From Lunularia cruciata (Eukaryota; Streptophyta; Marchantiopsida; Lunulariales; Lunulariaceae), in NCBI GenBank assembly GCA_948567375.1, contig OX419756.1, positions 11,351,001 to 11,415,000 on the forward strand: DNA of 64,000 bases, written 5' to 3'. Position 1 is the first letter of the stretch. Each line of letters starts with the position of its first letter. Shown one piece after another: positions 47,883 through 58,800 of this stretch. Position numbers and translations under genes: made by a program. The notes beneath the pieces are model-generated. The model was not told the origin of the DNA and did not search any database. It worked only from the letters and a program-made list of their open reading frames with translations.

Positions 47883-47895
47883 AAAAGGGAGGAGG
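47883..47895 (+). promoter_or_regulatory. Polypurine tract of element D
   Basis: AAAAGGGAGGAGG directly before the 3' LTR, the usual plus-strand primer of LTR retrotransposons. Confidence 0.8.
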
Positions 47896-47897
47896 TT

Positions 47898-48478
47898 TAT
47901 AATACCAATAGCTAGACATATTATCTAGAGGTGAAAATTGGCTCAATAATATTTGGGAGGATGTTATGTATGATGGGCTAGGTAGATCAGATAGAGGTGT
48001 CACCAAAATTGTACTTCTACGAATAGGATAGGAGCCAAAAACAACTTAAAGCCTTTAGAGTTAATTTTGGAAGTCTAAATGGATGAATTAAGGTTTGAAA
48101 AAATATATATCCTCCTAAGGAAGCAAATGTTAGCCTTTCCTCCATTTTCTATCTCATCAAGAGATTTTTGATGATAACTCACGTACGTGATTCTAAGATT
48201 CTTATAAGAAGATTCTCTAAATATTCCCTTTAGTCAAAGATTGTTTGACCAACCAGATAGGATCAAAACCAACATGTCATCCATGCATGCAACTCATCTA
48301 AGGGCAGAGCTTGTTGACATGTCACCTATCCATGTATCTGATCCAAGGGTGGAGCTTCCTTTGAGGGAATCCTCTTTGCTATATAATAAAGTCAAGGTAC
48401 TCCTTTGGGGCATCAGAGTATTGCGTGTGAAGTTTTGTGTTTCTTCTCTGGTGTTTCTCTTAAGGGCTCCTATCCTCA
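47898..48478 (+). repeat. 3' LTR of element D (LTR family A)
   Basis: TATAATACCAATAGCTAGAC start, TATTATCTAGAGG, and CTTTGCTATATAATAAAGTCAA, parallel to 31750-32342. The right border is approximate. Confidence 0.82.
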
Positions 48479-50940
48479 TAAGAATACACTTCTCCACATA
48501 TACTAATTGTGAAGCTATTTCCACAAGTAGTCTTACAACTACCCATACCATGGAAAAGACCACCTTTTTGTTTCCAAAATCTGCAATCACATGTGGTCAC
48601 TCAAGGATTACATCCCCTTTATAAAACATGAGGAGAAAAGTGACAAACTTATATTAGAAGCTTGCAATTAGAATTTTTATGAGAAGGCTTGCTTAACCAT
48701 GCACACAAACACATTATGATAGAATGACTTGATATTAATATCATAAGATACAAGAACCAATAATTCCCTTGCATCTCAAACAATAGAAGACTTTGGAGGT
48801 AAGTTATCCTCAATGGAAGAGCCTCATTGTAGAAAACAAAATTTGTGCTTGTGAAAGACACATGCCACATATAAAATAAAATTTACCAAAGTTTTGTCCA
48901 TAACCTTATACCATATATTTGGAATGGAAGGAGAGAGGAAGTTGGGCCTTTTGTATTATTATAAACCTATTTAAACAAATCCTATACATAAGCTAAACCA
49001 TGTTACTAAGAAGTCCTTTATGAAAGAGAATGAACCATCTAAAGCAAAGCATAATTCAATCTCTCTCAAGCTCAATTGTAAAAGTGTGATACTTGAGGAC
49101 ATCTTGATATGAATATGTGAATATAAAGAAAACGTTTAGTTGTAATACTATAGTCCAAATTGTAGTACAATTCCAAGTAGTATTGAAGATAAATCCAAAC
49201 AAGCATGAGCATTGAAGGGGTAAAATAATAAATCAAATAGACTCCTTCATTAAATCCTTTTGCATTTAATTTGAAGTGATTTAATGCTTAATCACCCAAG
49301 TCAATGCTCTCACAAGCAATACTAAAGGACTTTGTCCATACTTACCTTGATTACTATTGTATTTCAGACAAATGTTTCACTAACAAACAATAATCAGTGT
49401 TAGTGTCATTTGAGCTAACCTGATCCTATAGTAGGACGGGAAACAACCAAAACAGACCTGCTTAGAAGAGAGCGCCATGCAAATATCTTGCAGTCACTAA
49501 AAGTTGCTAAGAATTACCACCAAGAATAGAAGGAAATTATCTATTTAGCAAGGCTCATTGAAGATTGAATGACTACTATAGTTACTATTCCTTGGAATTT
49601 AATAACTCTTAATGATAATATTTCTTCAATGTTTTTGAACCTTTTTTTGCACTATAGTAAATATGTGATAGATATAATTGAGATTGAGTTTGGGGCAAAC
49701 ATACAAACCTAATGGTATTGATAACATGTACAAATCATTTAGGGATGACCTTAAAGATTTGTTGGTGTGCTATATGACAATCCAAAAATATGAAACTAGT
49801 CTTTTGAATTTATACTCACTTCCTTAAGATCAATATTTCTTATTTATCCACCAAATAAACAAGCCATGTTAGAGGATCTAACATTATATTTTCCCTATTT
49901 GTCAACAATCTGTGCTAGAGGTTTCAAGAATCTCTTCCCTACTGAAAGCTAGTTTGTTGAGGGACATGATGTACTTTGCTTGTATTAACAATTCATTAAT
50001 AAGAACTATTGGAGAGCCATAACATGCTACTTCTATACTACTTCTTTTTCAATAAAACTTATTGAAGGGAGAAAGTTGAGGGATAGAATGTACTTTGCTT
50101 GTCTTACAAATTCATTAACAAGCACCATTGGAAGGCCGTAGCATGCTACTTCTATATTACTTCCTTGTCAATAAGCCTTATTGAAGGGATTAAACTTAGT
50201 TGTTCCAGCTCAAATCCTTGTTAACAAGCCTTGTTGGTGTTCCATCCGTTCTTTATTTTCACTTTTTGTTTGTTTTTGTGTGCATTTGTTCTTGGTTGTG
50301 TTCCTCATCTAGCATTAATCCATGTTATGGATGTATAATCTCCAAGTTATGTCCTAGGTTGTATCCTTTAGGGGTTGGGATAGGTTTTGGTAGAGTCTCC
50401 TCATGTTTCTTACTCTTGGCTCACTCTTTGGATCCCCTTCAGGTTTTCCTACTAGGCTTACCTCATCCCCGCATATATACTAGGATCCCTATGCCCCTTT
50501 GCCATCTAGTGGAATCTATGCTTTACATGCTCCTACATGCAGTCTTGGTAGATGATTAGGAGAGAAATGTCTCTATTTAGATTCTACTAGCTTTCTTCTC
50601 CCAGTGGACTTTGCTTCTGTTGGCTCATAGGGGTGCATATAGCCACTGAGAGACTGCATCTCAAATTCATTTATTTCTATTGGGCAATTGGCCTGCTTTA
50701 TAGGAAGAGTACACCATCTAAGCCCAATGGGTGCTAGATGGATCATGGAGTCCCCATAGGCTTATGCTCCACCTCTAGAGCATCATCATCTATATTATTC
50801 CTTGATGTTAGGCCAAGTAGGGGAGTACTGCTGGGTAGTCCAAGCAATATCATCCTCTAGACCAATACCTTTCTCCCTAGATGCATTACCAGCCTTACAA
50901 GATTTTCATCCATCAACCATATATGACCTTCCTTCCTTTG
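48479..50940. other. No gene seen; contains a 119-bp tandem repeat
   Basis: Only short, unfamiliar frames are present up to the LINE remains. The stretch 50200-50940 has faint plus-strand similarity in composition to the LINE that follows and may be its upstream part. Confidence 0.4.
49957..50194 (+). repeat. 119-bp tandem duplication
   Basis: 49957-50075 and 50076-50194 share TTGAGGGA, ATGTACTTTGCTTGT, AATTCATTAA, GCATGCTACTTCTAT-type and CTTATTGAAGGGA blocks at constant spacing, with scattered substitutions. Confidence 0.85.
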
Positions 50941-50949
50941 TCCATGACT

Positions 50950-53330
50950 TCCACACGGATGAGGAGCTCTAAATGATAAAGTCCTTCTTCACCCAAGCTT
51001 TAATCCACTCTTCATGTTTCTTACTAGGTGGTCCTTCAAGTTTAGTTTTTAAGCATTGATGATATTGTATCTTCCCAAATATGCCAAACTTAGACTTCTC
51101 TCTTCTCTTTGCTTTTTGCTTGCATATTGCCTAAAGTTTGGTGCCCTTGGGCGTTGCTCTTTTTTTTGGTGCGTCTCGTCTCCTAGCAGTATCCAAGGAG
51201 ACTTCAAGTGTTGTCCTATTTCCATTGGGGATGTTTTCTTATGGCTAGTCTCATACACCATATGTCCACAATTTTTTCATTCCTTTTCATCTTCCTTCTC
51301 TCCTCATCAATATGCGGTAGTCATACTAGGTGGTTGTGAGACAAGTATCACAGGCATTAGAGCTTCCTTGGAACTCCACACTAACTGGGTAGTTGTCCAA
51401 GTGGATGTCTAAAATACCTTCAATACTATTTCTTGGCCAGCTTTGTTTTGAGCTCTTCAATAGGGGATCAAATCCCCTCCTTTATTCCTTTTGTGCATAC
51501 TTTCTATGGTATTGAGACACGATTGTTGTACAATCACCATATTACCATAGGAGAGTTTAGGTTGTTGGCATTGGCAAAGGGTACATGCCAAGGCAATCCT
51601 TTTGGTGGGCCATTATTTACCATAGCTCATATATAGCTTTGCGTGAGGTTGTATTAGCATTTCCCACATGCTTTTTTCCATCCCTATTAGGGGATACCCA
51701 CATCTTGGGCCCCATGGAGGACGTAGTCCAAGAAATGCAGCCTTTCACACTTAGCCTAGAGTTCTTTGGTTTATGAGTTCAAACTTGTAAGTGTAAGGTT
51801 TGGAGCTCCCACATAGTCCTTTGCTCCTTGGACTTCCCACCAGGATTCCAATTCCCATTAGAAGGTTTGAGAGTTTTGGGCTCCTCTCTTGGAGAGGAGG
51901 TATTTTGTTGCTCCTTTATCTGAGATACTTTGATTCATGCTACTACTCATGCTCACCTCTTCCCTTGGTTGGGGAATACACAAGTGGCCTTCTCTTTCCT
52001 TTTGAGATTTTATGTCCCAAGAGCATCTTATTTGGCATGTCCAAACCTTCCCATAGAGGTACTCTTACCACATGTTTGGTCCTTTGATAGTACTTTACAA
52101 CATATATTCTCCATACTCTTAGGAACATGTATGCTCTCACAATTATCATATGATTGGCACCAATTATAGATAGCTCTTCCCATAGTCATGGGAGGATGTG
52201 GTATCACATCAAAAGAGGCTATTGCACCAACAACTTACCTATGAGAATGGGCACTAGTGATATGCTTGTTGGCAGATAGGTTCTTACAAGAGGTTTCTCC
52301 TTTTCTATTGCCACCTATTGTGACATTCAACTTAAGCACCTATGATTTCCAAATATCTCTTCAATTGGCTTGGGATCTATTGCTAGAACCAACATGTGCA
52401 ACACTCTCCTCCTTTGCATACTATGTATCCCTAGATTATAGGAAGTTTAAGGCTGAGCCCAGTGAGCATATACACACTCACACCCTTTCTACCATCCTCA
52501 TTGATACACCTTTACTTGATTGAGCTAAGATCCTCTCTTGCTTGGCTTCATGCCTCTCCCTTGATTGAGGAATTTTGATTCATGCTATAGGAGTTCACCA
52601 TGGCTCTTCATCTTAGGCTAGGCCTGCAACATCCATCACTCTTAGGCTTACCAAACCATTGCCAATGCAGTCCTTCATTGGATGCTAAGGGCATACATTT
52701 CCTACAATGTGCTATAGGAGGCGAGCCTACTAGGGTCCATAATCCTATTAAAGATGCGGTGGCATAGATCTTATGATCTACACACTCATAATTTCAGATC
52801 AAACAATAGATGGTCCTATTGGGCTCACCTCACTGGAGAGTGTGCACAAATATTGTCACCTTCAAAGATGGCCAACATACATTGTATGATCTGGTGGTGG
52901 CAAAGCGACTTAGACCAGAGTCTTTGGCATGAGCTAGCATCCATGTAGGAGTTGTAGTGATCATCACCACTAGGGATAAGGAGGACCTCTATGCACCACG
53001 GCACGGCTTGCCTTTGACACTTTTGTCCCCTAGAAATGGAGCCTTTTTGCCACCTTCATCATCAGTTTGATGGTTTCTTTTACAAGGCGACTAGGGCTCA
53101 GTACACAAGAGATGTGCTTTGACTTTCTCACCCACCATGCTTACCTTGTATTTTTGACAACGGGTCTATATCACCTTATAGAGATCACAGGCTTGGAGTC
53201 TTCATCTTCATCAATAGTGAGAGAGTCTGGTTCATTGATGGCCCTTCTCTTACTTTTGCCAAACATACCGTTTGAGGATCTATATCACATTGTGCAGTTA
53301 AGGACCTTTGTCACTTAGATTGCATATTTT
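50950..53330 (+). pseudogene. Non-LTR (LINE-type) reverse transcriptase remains
   Basis: Plus-strand frames give, in order, HQYAVVILGGCETSITGIRA and NWVVVQVDV (palm block with the first catalytic Asp), FVHTFYGIETRLLY, and AKGTCQGNPFGGPLF (family G-x-R-Q-G-D-P-L-x-x-x-L-F). Near 51690 follows PSLLGDTHILGP, where the family has A-D-D. Downstream (51800-53300) a long tail with PHVWSFDSTLQHIF-like segments continues in changing frames. There is no LTR and no integrase, so a LINE-class element is the best reading. All frames are broken; a second Asp is lost at the active site. Confidence 0.7.
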
Positions 53331-53339
53331 TAGTCTTGG

Positions 53340-55749
53340 TATTGCTACATAGTGCTTTGTTCTTTATGCCACGTGGGCTTTGGCTATGGTTTCTCCATGC
53401 CTTTTAGCACTCATTTGTTTGGTCTTGGACCCTTTCTTTCTTTATGCACCTTCTGGTATGCTTGTATTCTTTTAGGGTGTATTATTGGGCCTGTTGGCCT
53501 TTACTCAAAAAGAATAAAATTGTAATCTAACATCCACAAAGGCAAGCCTTCCTTGAAAGCCTAAGTTAGTTCTTGCTATCTTTCCTACTATTGAGAAGTC
53601 TTGCTAAAGGTCCTAATTCTTTACCTGCACTTTTTACCTCCCCATCATCAAGCCTCATTGAAAGCTTAATTATGTATCCCGATACTCCCATCCTTCAATG
53701 AGCCTCATAGGTAGTTATTATAATGACTTTTTGTAAAGCTAACCCTTTTTAGTCTATCACACAATTAACTCTCTTCCAACAAGGCTTGGTAGAATCTAAA
53801 ATTCTAGTCTTCAACCACACATGACTATTTCACACCTATGATAAAATCATTTCTTTTGGGATATTATGTATTTCTCATCTTATTTATTCTTATACTTCTA
53901 GGATTTTACAAAGACTTCCTACTATAATTCTATGCAAGTACATCCTATGATATTGGTGAAAATTTATATAAAATTAATATATAAAATAAAATTCTATTTG
54001 ATCTAGTTTCTTTTAATTATGCTGGTTAGTTCCTTAAAAATTTTATAGTATTATGAAAGCTGATTCTTGATTCATATTTCTTTTCTTATCAAAGATAAAC
54101 CATATTCAATTTTTCAAGGTAGATGTAAGCTATTTATCAAATAATTTTTAGAATAAATCTTCATCTTAATATGATATTACATTTAGATGAAATTGACAAT
54201 TTCTAACATTTTTCAATATATATAAATTTTTATTTATGGATAAATATGAATAGAAGTGTATATAAGTTATATTTTTATCATTTGATAACTTAACCTTCTT
54301 ATTTTAACACTGATCCATGCTTCCAAAGTCATATTTATATTCTGTTTCATGGAAACAGTTTATAGAATGGCAGAGAAACATAGACTATTGTAAGATTTTT
54401 ATATATTTTGAAATATAATTATATAATTTATAACATATATTAGTATTATTTATTATAGAAATGTTAAAAAATTAGATTAGTTATAAATCTAAATAATTTC
54501 TTAGTTAATATTATAAATTTGAATATGGTATAAATTTGCAATGCACAATATATTTTTATTAGAATAATCTGAATATATGAATTCAGTAGAATATATTAAA
54601 TTTTTTTATATCTAATTATAGAATTTATACCAAATCATCGTATCTCATTCTAAAACATATTATGAATAAAATAGCAATTATTAACAAACCGAGTAAGTCA
54701 TACTTATTTAATGGACGTTTTAGTCTAGTTGATTTTAATTTATAAATATATCTAAAATGTCTGTATTATCATATGAGTTAAAACTATGGCAGGAGAATGG
54801 ACAAAGATCATATCAACTGCCAAGAACCACAAGCGGAGGGTAAGCTAGCATCGACAAAGTCACCTTATATTGATTTGATATAGTCAATAGCTATGCTATA
54901 AGATACTTTACAAAACTTCTGAGTTTAAATCCTATATTATCCTTAATGGAGTATACATTCTAAGTTTATCAGAGTCCGTGACTCAATTTCAAGAAATCAT
55001 TGTGGACTTTCCATGATAGCTAGCCGGGTAGGTGATTAACTCTGGTAACGATTAAATGTGTAGAACTAGTTGATACCTCTAAATAAAATAAAATGAAGAG
55101 CATTCATTGTTTAAAAGTCCCCAAATAAAATATATAAGAATAATGTTAGTGAAATTGAAAAGTGATTCTATCTTCACTATTTTAAAAAGAAGACACTTGG
55201 TGAATATAACAAAGTAAACCCGTTTTCCCGTATAGACTCTATGGGGCTTGGCCCCATTTTACCTTTTTCATCTCTCCCTTGTAAGGCTTGATGGGGTCTT
55301 CCAATCCTTCATTTCTTATACGCGGTCGTCTTTCACTGTTTTCCATATTTTATGATTTGCATGTCCATATATATATCTATATATAGATATAAATATAAAT
55401 ATATATTAGAAATAAATAACTAAATAAAAGTGATTATCGATTATTATTTACAGTTACAAAATTTATTCTGCATAAAGGAGAAAAGGTATTCTCTTTATGT
55501 AAAAATTGTACTTTTTTATGCGTGATGGTTTATTATTCAACATCGACCAAACCACAGTTCGACACTGAATGAACATTATTCAAGACTAAAATGAATGAAT
55601 GAATATTATTCAACTAAAATGGGCTCCCTTACCGGACCCTCAGATATCCATCCGAGATATGCAAGTCGGATTCTAGTGAGGTGGGAAAGTTGGCTACGGC
55701 AAATATGATCACTAAGACGATCGGGCTTCATGATTACGCGTAAACGTTA
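53340..55749. other. Very AT-rich intergenic DNA and 3' flank of the H+-ATPase gene
   Basis: No coding region is seen. Between 53950 and 54760 the sequence is almost pure A/T with no family I know. From 55540 on, composition becomes gene-like; this is the 3' flank and probable 3' UTR of the minus-strand ATPase gene. Confidence 0.5.
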
Positions 55750-55858
55750 TCAGAGAGCTCCTTGACGACCAACTGAATACTTTCTATACCTAAATCTCTC
55801 CGTTTCACAGCTATCTCCCAATTCTCCAGCTCCCTTTAGAGTCGCTATCTCCCATAAT
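55734..55858 (-). other. Last exon of the H+-ATPase gene with two competing frames
   Basis: Spliced at 55858, the frame reads [16 protein letters not shown] and stops at 55750. Its start fits the family's LREIHTLKG, but the rest does not fit. The neighbouring frame from about 55833 reads [16 protein letters not shown], which fits the family's VKLKGLDIETIQ, and would stop at 55734. A 1-nt shift or an internal acceptor (AAAG at 55834-55837) could join the two. Confidence 0.6.
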
Positions 55859-58800
55859 CTGCACACATGAGAAACGAAGAAATGTGAGAACATTGTAATC
55901 GAGTAACTTTGACTTTTCAGGAAGTTAGAATAGTGAAGTGTGAGTATGATGCATTGTACAACAATAAGAAGACTAACTGTTTCGACATACTTTGCCATTT
56001 CTGCCCGTCGTTTCGCCTCTGCTGCGAGTTCTGGCACATCCTTGAGACTTTCTACATCACTCTCTACACCAGGTTTGTCCAAGCCGTGGAGAGTGCGTTG
56101 CTGTTTCGCCCACTGAGCTTCACGATCCTCCTTTCCGAAATCTTTCTTTTCTGTAAATGCGGTCTGGAACCCACCACACGAATTCAGTACACAAGAGAAC
56201 AAGTAATAATGAGCAATTGCTGTTGAACTTTCAAGGCTTAAGCTCTTCAGGGATAGATGTGGTTTTTACCCTGGGCTCCAGCATGAGATTCCAAGCTTTG
56301 TTGCTTAATATGTATCGAACAACGAACTTGATTATGTCCAGCGGGAAGTAGGTTACTATGGAATAGATCCAGATAACACCAGCCCAACCCCACCCAACGC
56401 CTTTGATGCGGGCAAAGCCCCAGTTTGCATAGACTGCGATGAAAGTTGCAACCTGCACAAGAAAATAGAGAGCGCGTCAAATTAGACTGGCATATCCGGG
56501 TATGATGCTACGGTGACTCATTGCAGCGAGGGATGATTAACGTACCAGTTGTGCAATCCAGAAAGCTGACAAGAGAAGGAGACCGGGTCGTTCCATGAAA
56601 GACCAGCCTCTCGATCTCGTAACGAAGATCAAAGCTTGACTGATGATACTGACTTGAAGATAAACTGCTGCGGTAAGTTCGTGCGGGCTTCCTCTCAGGG
56701 ACCGGACACCAAAAGCCCGCTGCACAGACGAATTTGAGAATTGGTTCAGGGGTATGGCTGAGTGGTCCGAGTGAGAAATTTGGAAATTGCTGTCTAACAA
56801 CCTGCGAATGAATTTAATTATGAACGACAACCTAGTCGAATTGACGATCTACACACAGGAGTTGCAATAAACGCACCTCGAAAAAGTCGGTTCTATCGGC
56901 TGCCCAGAAAAAGATGACTGTCATAACTGCAAGATAAGTGCCTATAACAACCCCTTGAGTGAATATTTCTGTAAGCTTCCAGCTATCGGGAACTGGAGAT
57001 GGTTTGACGCGATCCTTTGATATTGTCATAATAGTTCCTGACATGGTCAAAGCTAGTGTTTAGATGAACACAATCCCGTGATAAATCGGTGGCTACTCTG
57101 AGAGGACGAAGTGCGTGAAATAAGAACAACTGTAGAGGGAAGAGATTATGCAACTACTTTTTAATACTCGAGAGCCTATGCTTGCATACCATCGTTTAAG
57201 ATCGCGATGATCAGAACCATGAACGGTGAAAAGTCAAATTTCCAAATGAGTGTCAGCAGCAGAAACCCAAGCTGTCAAAGAAAAGCCAATACAGATGTCA
57301 AAGGCCAAGTCTTGCTCTGGTTAACCAAATCCTCTGCATCTCCAACCCTGAGACGTCTAAAATAGAGACACTTCATGTCTAATGGAAATACAGTGATCGT
57401 TGAGTAGAATCAACAGAACTTACAGTAGTACTTACCACTATACGAATGGTGATTGAGACAGCGTAAATCTGTGATACAAACACCGGTACGGTAAATAAAA
57501 CTTGATTGCGGGAGTAGAAAGCAAATTCAGTTATTTCAGGTGATCAAGCTCGTCAAATAGCTCTGCTCTGCTCCTCAGAATACCAGAGAACAAAGAAAAT
57601 GTTCATGAATATATTGATTCGCTATGTATAACATAGCGGAGATTCTTACCGTATAGTTCTTCATTCTTTGGAAAATTGCTCGACTGGTAAGAACTGCGTG
57701 AATGATAACGCTAAGACCAGGCTCAGTCAGAACGATGTCAGAGGCGCTCCGAGCTGCATCGGTTGCGTCGTCCACAGCAATACCGATATCTGCCTTCTTC
57801 AACGCAGGAGCATCATTCACCCCATCGCCGGTCATACCACAGATATGTTTCTTTTCTTGTAACCTTTTCACGATCTCATATTTGTGTTCTGTTCAGGATT
57901 CAGAACTCATGTTAGTCAAATGCACAATGGATTCGCCAAGCCGGTAATTAAACAGTGACAGCAATGTCTAAGTTGGTTATTTCACCTGGAAACACCCCAG
58001 CAAACCCATCGGCCTTCTCAATGAGTTCATCCACTGGTAAATCTGACAGGGTTGCATCCGGTTTTCCAAATAGCGCTGAAGAAGGATACATGTTGGTACC
58101 CATGCCAAGGCGACGCCCTGTCTCTTTCGCGATCGCTAGCTGATCACCTGGTTGCGAAATTAGATAAGATGCTCACAAGTATAAGTACTTCTAGAGCTAA
58201 TTGCAGCAGTAAATGTGTGTCCGCTCGAAATTGGTGAGGAAGGTGGTGTCAGCATACTCATCTTACACCATTACTTAGACTAGCCGACAGGAAATTGCAA
58301 ATGATGGCATTCTAGCTTGAATATTTGCATCATGTGAATTAGCGCTGATGGCTTCGAATCAAAAGCGTGAATCCAACCTGTAATCATCTTCACATTGACA
58401 CCCAAGTTTAAAGCTTTGCTTATAGTTTCGGCACTGTCATGTCGAGGTGGGTCGAAGAGTGGCAGCAATCCAAGGAACTCCCACGGACCTCCAGGACTGT
58501 CCTTGCTCTTCGTGGGTACCTCCTGCAAATATATAAAAGAGAATGTGGGCAAACCTCAGACCAACAATACTGCATCAGGTTTAAGTAGAGAAACCAAGCT
58601 TTGAAAAAAGATTATCACTAGCCATGGGATATTTTACGTAATGAGAATCACTTGCCTGTCGTGCTACAGCAAGTGAACGGAGCCCGCGTTCAGCGAACTT
58701 GTCGATCACTGCGTGCACTCGAGGAGCAATCTTGTCCTTATTGTGAGCCAAATGCAGGATCTACAAACAATTGACAGCAAAATAACCCTTGTGAGTCACT

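Larger units (their letters stand above)
31750..48478 (+). mobile_element. Ty3/gypsy chromovirus D, nested with three later insertions
   Basis: 5' LTR 31750 to about 32342, primer site 32347-32358, gag (to about 34480), zinc knuckle, protease, RT, RNase H, integrase, chromodomain (47709-47860), polypurine tract 47883-47895, and 3' LTR 47898 to about 48478. It is interrupted by a solo LTR (33345-34044), a 9-kb Harbinger-containing block (about 34500-43540) and an LTR of family B (45658-46332). Internal domains lie in many broken frames; the RT keeps its FIDD motif. A chromodomain after integrase defines the chromovirus branch of Ty3/gypsy. Confidence 0.85.

Noticed and set aside
56752-56815. 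GGGGTATGGCTGAGTGGTC, like the D-arm region of a tRNA
   Set aside because: It lies in an ATPase intron and does not extend into an acceptor stem, anticodon arm and T-arm that fold together.
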